Assembly (NCBI RefSeq): GCF_023016285.1
Contig: NZ_CP095413.1
Span: 3,038,001 to 3,102,000, forward strand
Direction: 5' to 3'
Length of the DNA: 64,000 nt
Source of the DNA: Muricauda sp. SCSIO 64092
GTDB taxonomy: Bacteria > Bacteroidota > Bacteroidia > Flavobacteriales > Flavobacteriaceae
The notes below the pieces were generated by a model that saw only the letters and a program-made list of their open reading frames with translations, did not search any database and had not been told where the DNA came from. The position numbers and the translations under genes are program-made. Positions 62,268 through 64,000 of the stretch are shown here, one piece after another (within the stretch, counting starts at the first letter, position 1; every line of letters starts with the position of its first letter).

Positions 62268-64000
62268 CTAGCCTATGATAAGTTCTAATTTGTCCCCCAT
62301 ATGTAAAATCTTTTCAGGAAATGATACGTTGATCTTACTTTTTAGGACTTTTGTTTTGACATTTATCTGCTCCCCATTTATGGCTACTTTAGCCCTTCTT
62401 GCTTTGCTGTTTTCATTGCCCAATGCTACCGAGTTGAGTTTTATTTTTCCATGGACTGCTGTAATCTCAGCTGTCTTTTTGTCGCCTCTTTTTTTCTGCG
62501 AAAAACTGCCCCAGCCTTCTGAGGCCACAAAAGCGGCTTTAAAATCATCTTTTTGAATACGTGGATCAAATGCCAAATATCCTTTTGGGCCATGGTATTC
62601 AAAACCGCAAATGGCGACATACACTCCATAACTGGCCATTGCCCTTGCGTAATGATCACTACATTCTATTTCGTTATATGGATTGCGTCTTAATGGATGG
62701 TAACGATCATGGATGGAACGTGTAATCGCTAAACTTTTCTCTATTAGATCCCCGCCTTCCCACATCATATGACTGGCGGCCTGATATTCAAACCCAGTCA
62801 TACATTCATTGAAATAGCCATATTGCCAGTGTTTCTCCCAATCTTTTTTGCGTCCTCCGTTGGGCCAGGTACACATTACCAGGCCTGCCTCCCCATCCAA
62901 AGCATAGGGCCTCCCCGCCAAGTCTACAGGTAACGATGCACGGTATGGTCCCATATCTGGCACATAATTATGTTTCCAAAGTGCGTTTAAGGATTTCTTG
63001 TTCATTGTCTCGTCAAAGAGCCTACCCAAACCTACTTGAAAAGCCCATCCCTGTCCGAAGACCTGATCAATATAACAACCTGTTCCAATACCAATGGCAT
63101 CACTATGTTTAGGGTCTTCGTTTTGAATAAAATAACCATATTCCGAGCTAAAAAGCGATTCTATGTTCTTTTTCCCTTTTTCCAAAATGGTTCTGCATTT
63201 TGCTTCAAAAGCACTGTCATTCATTTCTTTGGCCATCTTCTGGCCACATGCCAATGCACATAGATAGAGCGAGGTGATTACAGGAATATTTCCATACCAT
63301 TCGGCATCTAAGGTATTATGCTGCTCGCCGTAGATCATTCCATCGGCCTTTTGATCTTCTTTGTCCATATCAATCAGATAGTCCAAAGCCGTTTTGACGT
63401 TATCCCAGTTATTTTTTAAATAACTATGGTCCTTGCTCATTTGGTGGTCGCGGTAGGCCCGCATGATAATGCCAGCTTGTCCATCTGCTGCATCCCTATT
63501 GGCTATTCCAGCACGGAAATCTATTTTTCCGCTATTTTTATCCATCACAACGAAATCTGTCTGTTCCCTTAGGTTGCGTTCAATCTCAGGAAAAATACGT
63601 CCAACTCCTTGTGCATAATGCCATACATGGGTGCATGTTCCGGGACAACAACCTACCCCTTCCCAAGCCCAAAAACGTCCATTCCCCAGTCTATAGCAGG
63701 TATCGGTGGCGAGTATGGAAAGGTTTATAAATGTGCGGTTCAAGAACCAATGGGGAAGTGTGGATTCTTCATAATAGGTTTTTACCCATAGTTGGGTCCT
63801 TTCAAAAAATCCATCCAATTTTGAAGCTAAATCAAAAACCACTGCTGCCGCATCTTCAAATTGGTTTTTGTAGAACCTACCTTTAAACTGGTCGCTGTAA
63901 TCCCGCCGCTCAAATGGGTAGAGGTTTGGAAAGTACCAACCCAATACAAACTCTACCGTTTTTTCTTCGCCCGATGCCAATTCAAAAACCTTTTCCAGTT
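62268..64000 (-). CDS. GH116-family glycosidase (3), N-terminus outside the window
   Basis: The frame is open from the window edge (LEKVFELASGEEKTVEFVL), so the gene continues beyond it; the TTG at 63980 is not the real start. The visible 577 residues hold the end of the beta domain (GWYFPNLYPFE) and the complete barrel: candidate nucleophile in FWAWEGVGCCPGTCTHVWHYAQ, acid/base in QHNTLDAEWYGN, then ALDGEAGLVMCTWPNGG, GFEYQAASHM and NPYNEIECSDHYARAMASYG. It resembles GH116 (2) more than GH116 (1). It is the upstream member of the GH116-GTPase-GH116 operon. Export cannot be judged. Confidence 0.87.
   Translation of the reverse strand, partial: LEKVFELASGEEKTVEFVLGWYFPNLYPFERRDYSDQFKGRFYKNQFEDAAAVVFDLASKLDGFFERTQLWVKTYYEESTLPHWFLNRTFINLSILATDTCYRLGNGRFWAWEGVGCCPGTCTHVWHYAQGVGRIFPEIERNLREQTDFVVMDKNSGKIDFRAGIANRDAADGQAGIIMRAYRDHQMSKDHSYLKNNWDNVKTALDYLIDMDKEDQKADGMIYGEQHNTLDAEWYGNIPVITSLYLCALACGQKMAKEMNDSAFEAKCRTILEKGKKNIESLFSSEYGYFIQNEDPKHSDAIGIGTGCYIDQVFGQGWAFQVGLGRLFDETMNKKSLNALWKHNYVPDMGPYRASLPVDLAGRPYALDGEAGLVMCTWPNGGRKKDWEKHWQYGYFNECMTGFEYQAASHMMWEGGDLIEKSLAITRSIHDRYHPLRRNPYNEIECSDHYARAMASYGVYVAICGFEYHGPKGYLAFDPRIQKDDFKAAFVASEGWGSFSQKKRGDKKTAEITAVHGKIKLNSVALGNENSKARRAKVAINGEQINVKTKVLKSKINVSFPEKILHMGDKLELIIG

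Noticed and set aside
1..64000. tRNA, rRNA, CRISPR array, IS element or phage genes
   Set aside because: I looked for cloverleaf-like stretches, regularly spaced repeats, transposase motifs and terminal inverted repeats and found none that I could support.

Overview
The window reads as a piece of chromosome from a marine Bacteroidota, most likely a member of the Flavobacteriaceae. The grounds are SusC/SusD pairs, TAnnTTTG-type -7 promoter elements, lipoprotein signals ending in S-C or A-C, weak or absent Shine-Dalgarno sequences and several TTG starts. I recognise no rRNA, tRNA, CRISPR array or transposase. All family calls come from reading motifs; no database search was possible.

Region 1 (about 1-24.6 kb) is an intact alginate utilisation locus. 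It holds a double-domain PL7 lyase, two single-domain PL7 lyases, KdgF, two SusC/SusD pairs, two PKD-type surface lipoproteins, an MFS uronate transporter, an SDR-type DEH reductase, two KDG kinases, a KDPG aldolase and an RraA-like possible aldolase. Polymer is cut outside the cell, oligomers enter through SusC/D, unsaturated uronate is linearised by KdgF, reduced to KDG, phosphorylated and cleaved to pyruvate and glyceraldehyde-3-phosphate. A FadR-type GntR regulator lies in the middle. Four promoters carry TTGGT(T/A)AACCAA palindromes repeated every 13 bp and overlapping the -7 box, so this regulator probably controls them all, including its own gene. The two susC genes share a duplicated ~400-nt leader containing an 11-bp hairpin with a compensatory base-pair change.

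Region 2 (24.6-33.1 kb) is a patchwork. It includes a visibly A+T-richer island with a TonB-receptor-like barrel and a C39-peptidase ABC exporter. The exporter is cut off inside its Walker A motif and fused tail-to-tail to a truncated transglutaminase-like gene. Around it lie a lipocalin-like small secreted protein, an AraC-type regulator and a CBM9-like gene broken by one in-frame stop.

Region 3 (33.1-37.3 kb) is a LacI regulator divergent from a three-gene cassette: a GHMP (galactokinase-like) kinase, a sugar nucleotidyltransferase and a GalE-like epimerase. Two near-identical palindromic operators lie between the divergent genes. This looks like a Leloir-type salvage route without GalT.

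Region 4 (37.5-64 kb) is a host-glycan-type glycosidase cluster: GH3, GH92, GH20, GH123, GH116, ThuA-LamG, an RbsD/FucU-like protein, a second GH20, a metallophosphoesterase and, on the minus strand, GH29, two more GH116 genes and a COG0523 metallochaperone GTPase. It has no SusC/D. A susC-like leader at 54.86-54.93 kb leads into only seven codons. Lesions are frequent here: an aldo/keto reductase and a GH29 fucosidase are multiply broken, the metallophosphoesterase and the RbsD-like gene are frameshifted at homopolymers, and the GH3 seems to have lost about 40 residues. Region 4 is therefore best read as a decaying or rearranged glycan locus next to a healthy alginate locus. The most unusual arrangements are the GTPase set between two GH116 genes, the GalT-less kinase/nucleotidyltransferase/epimerase cassette, and the covarying susC leader.
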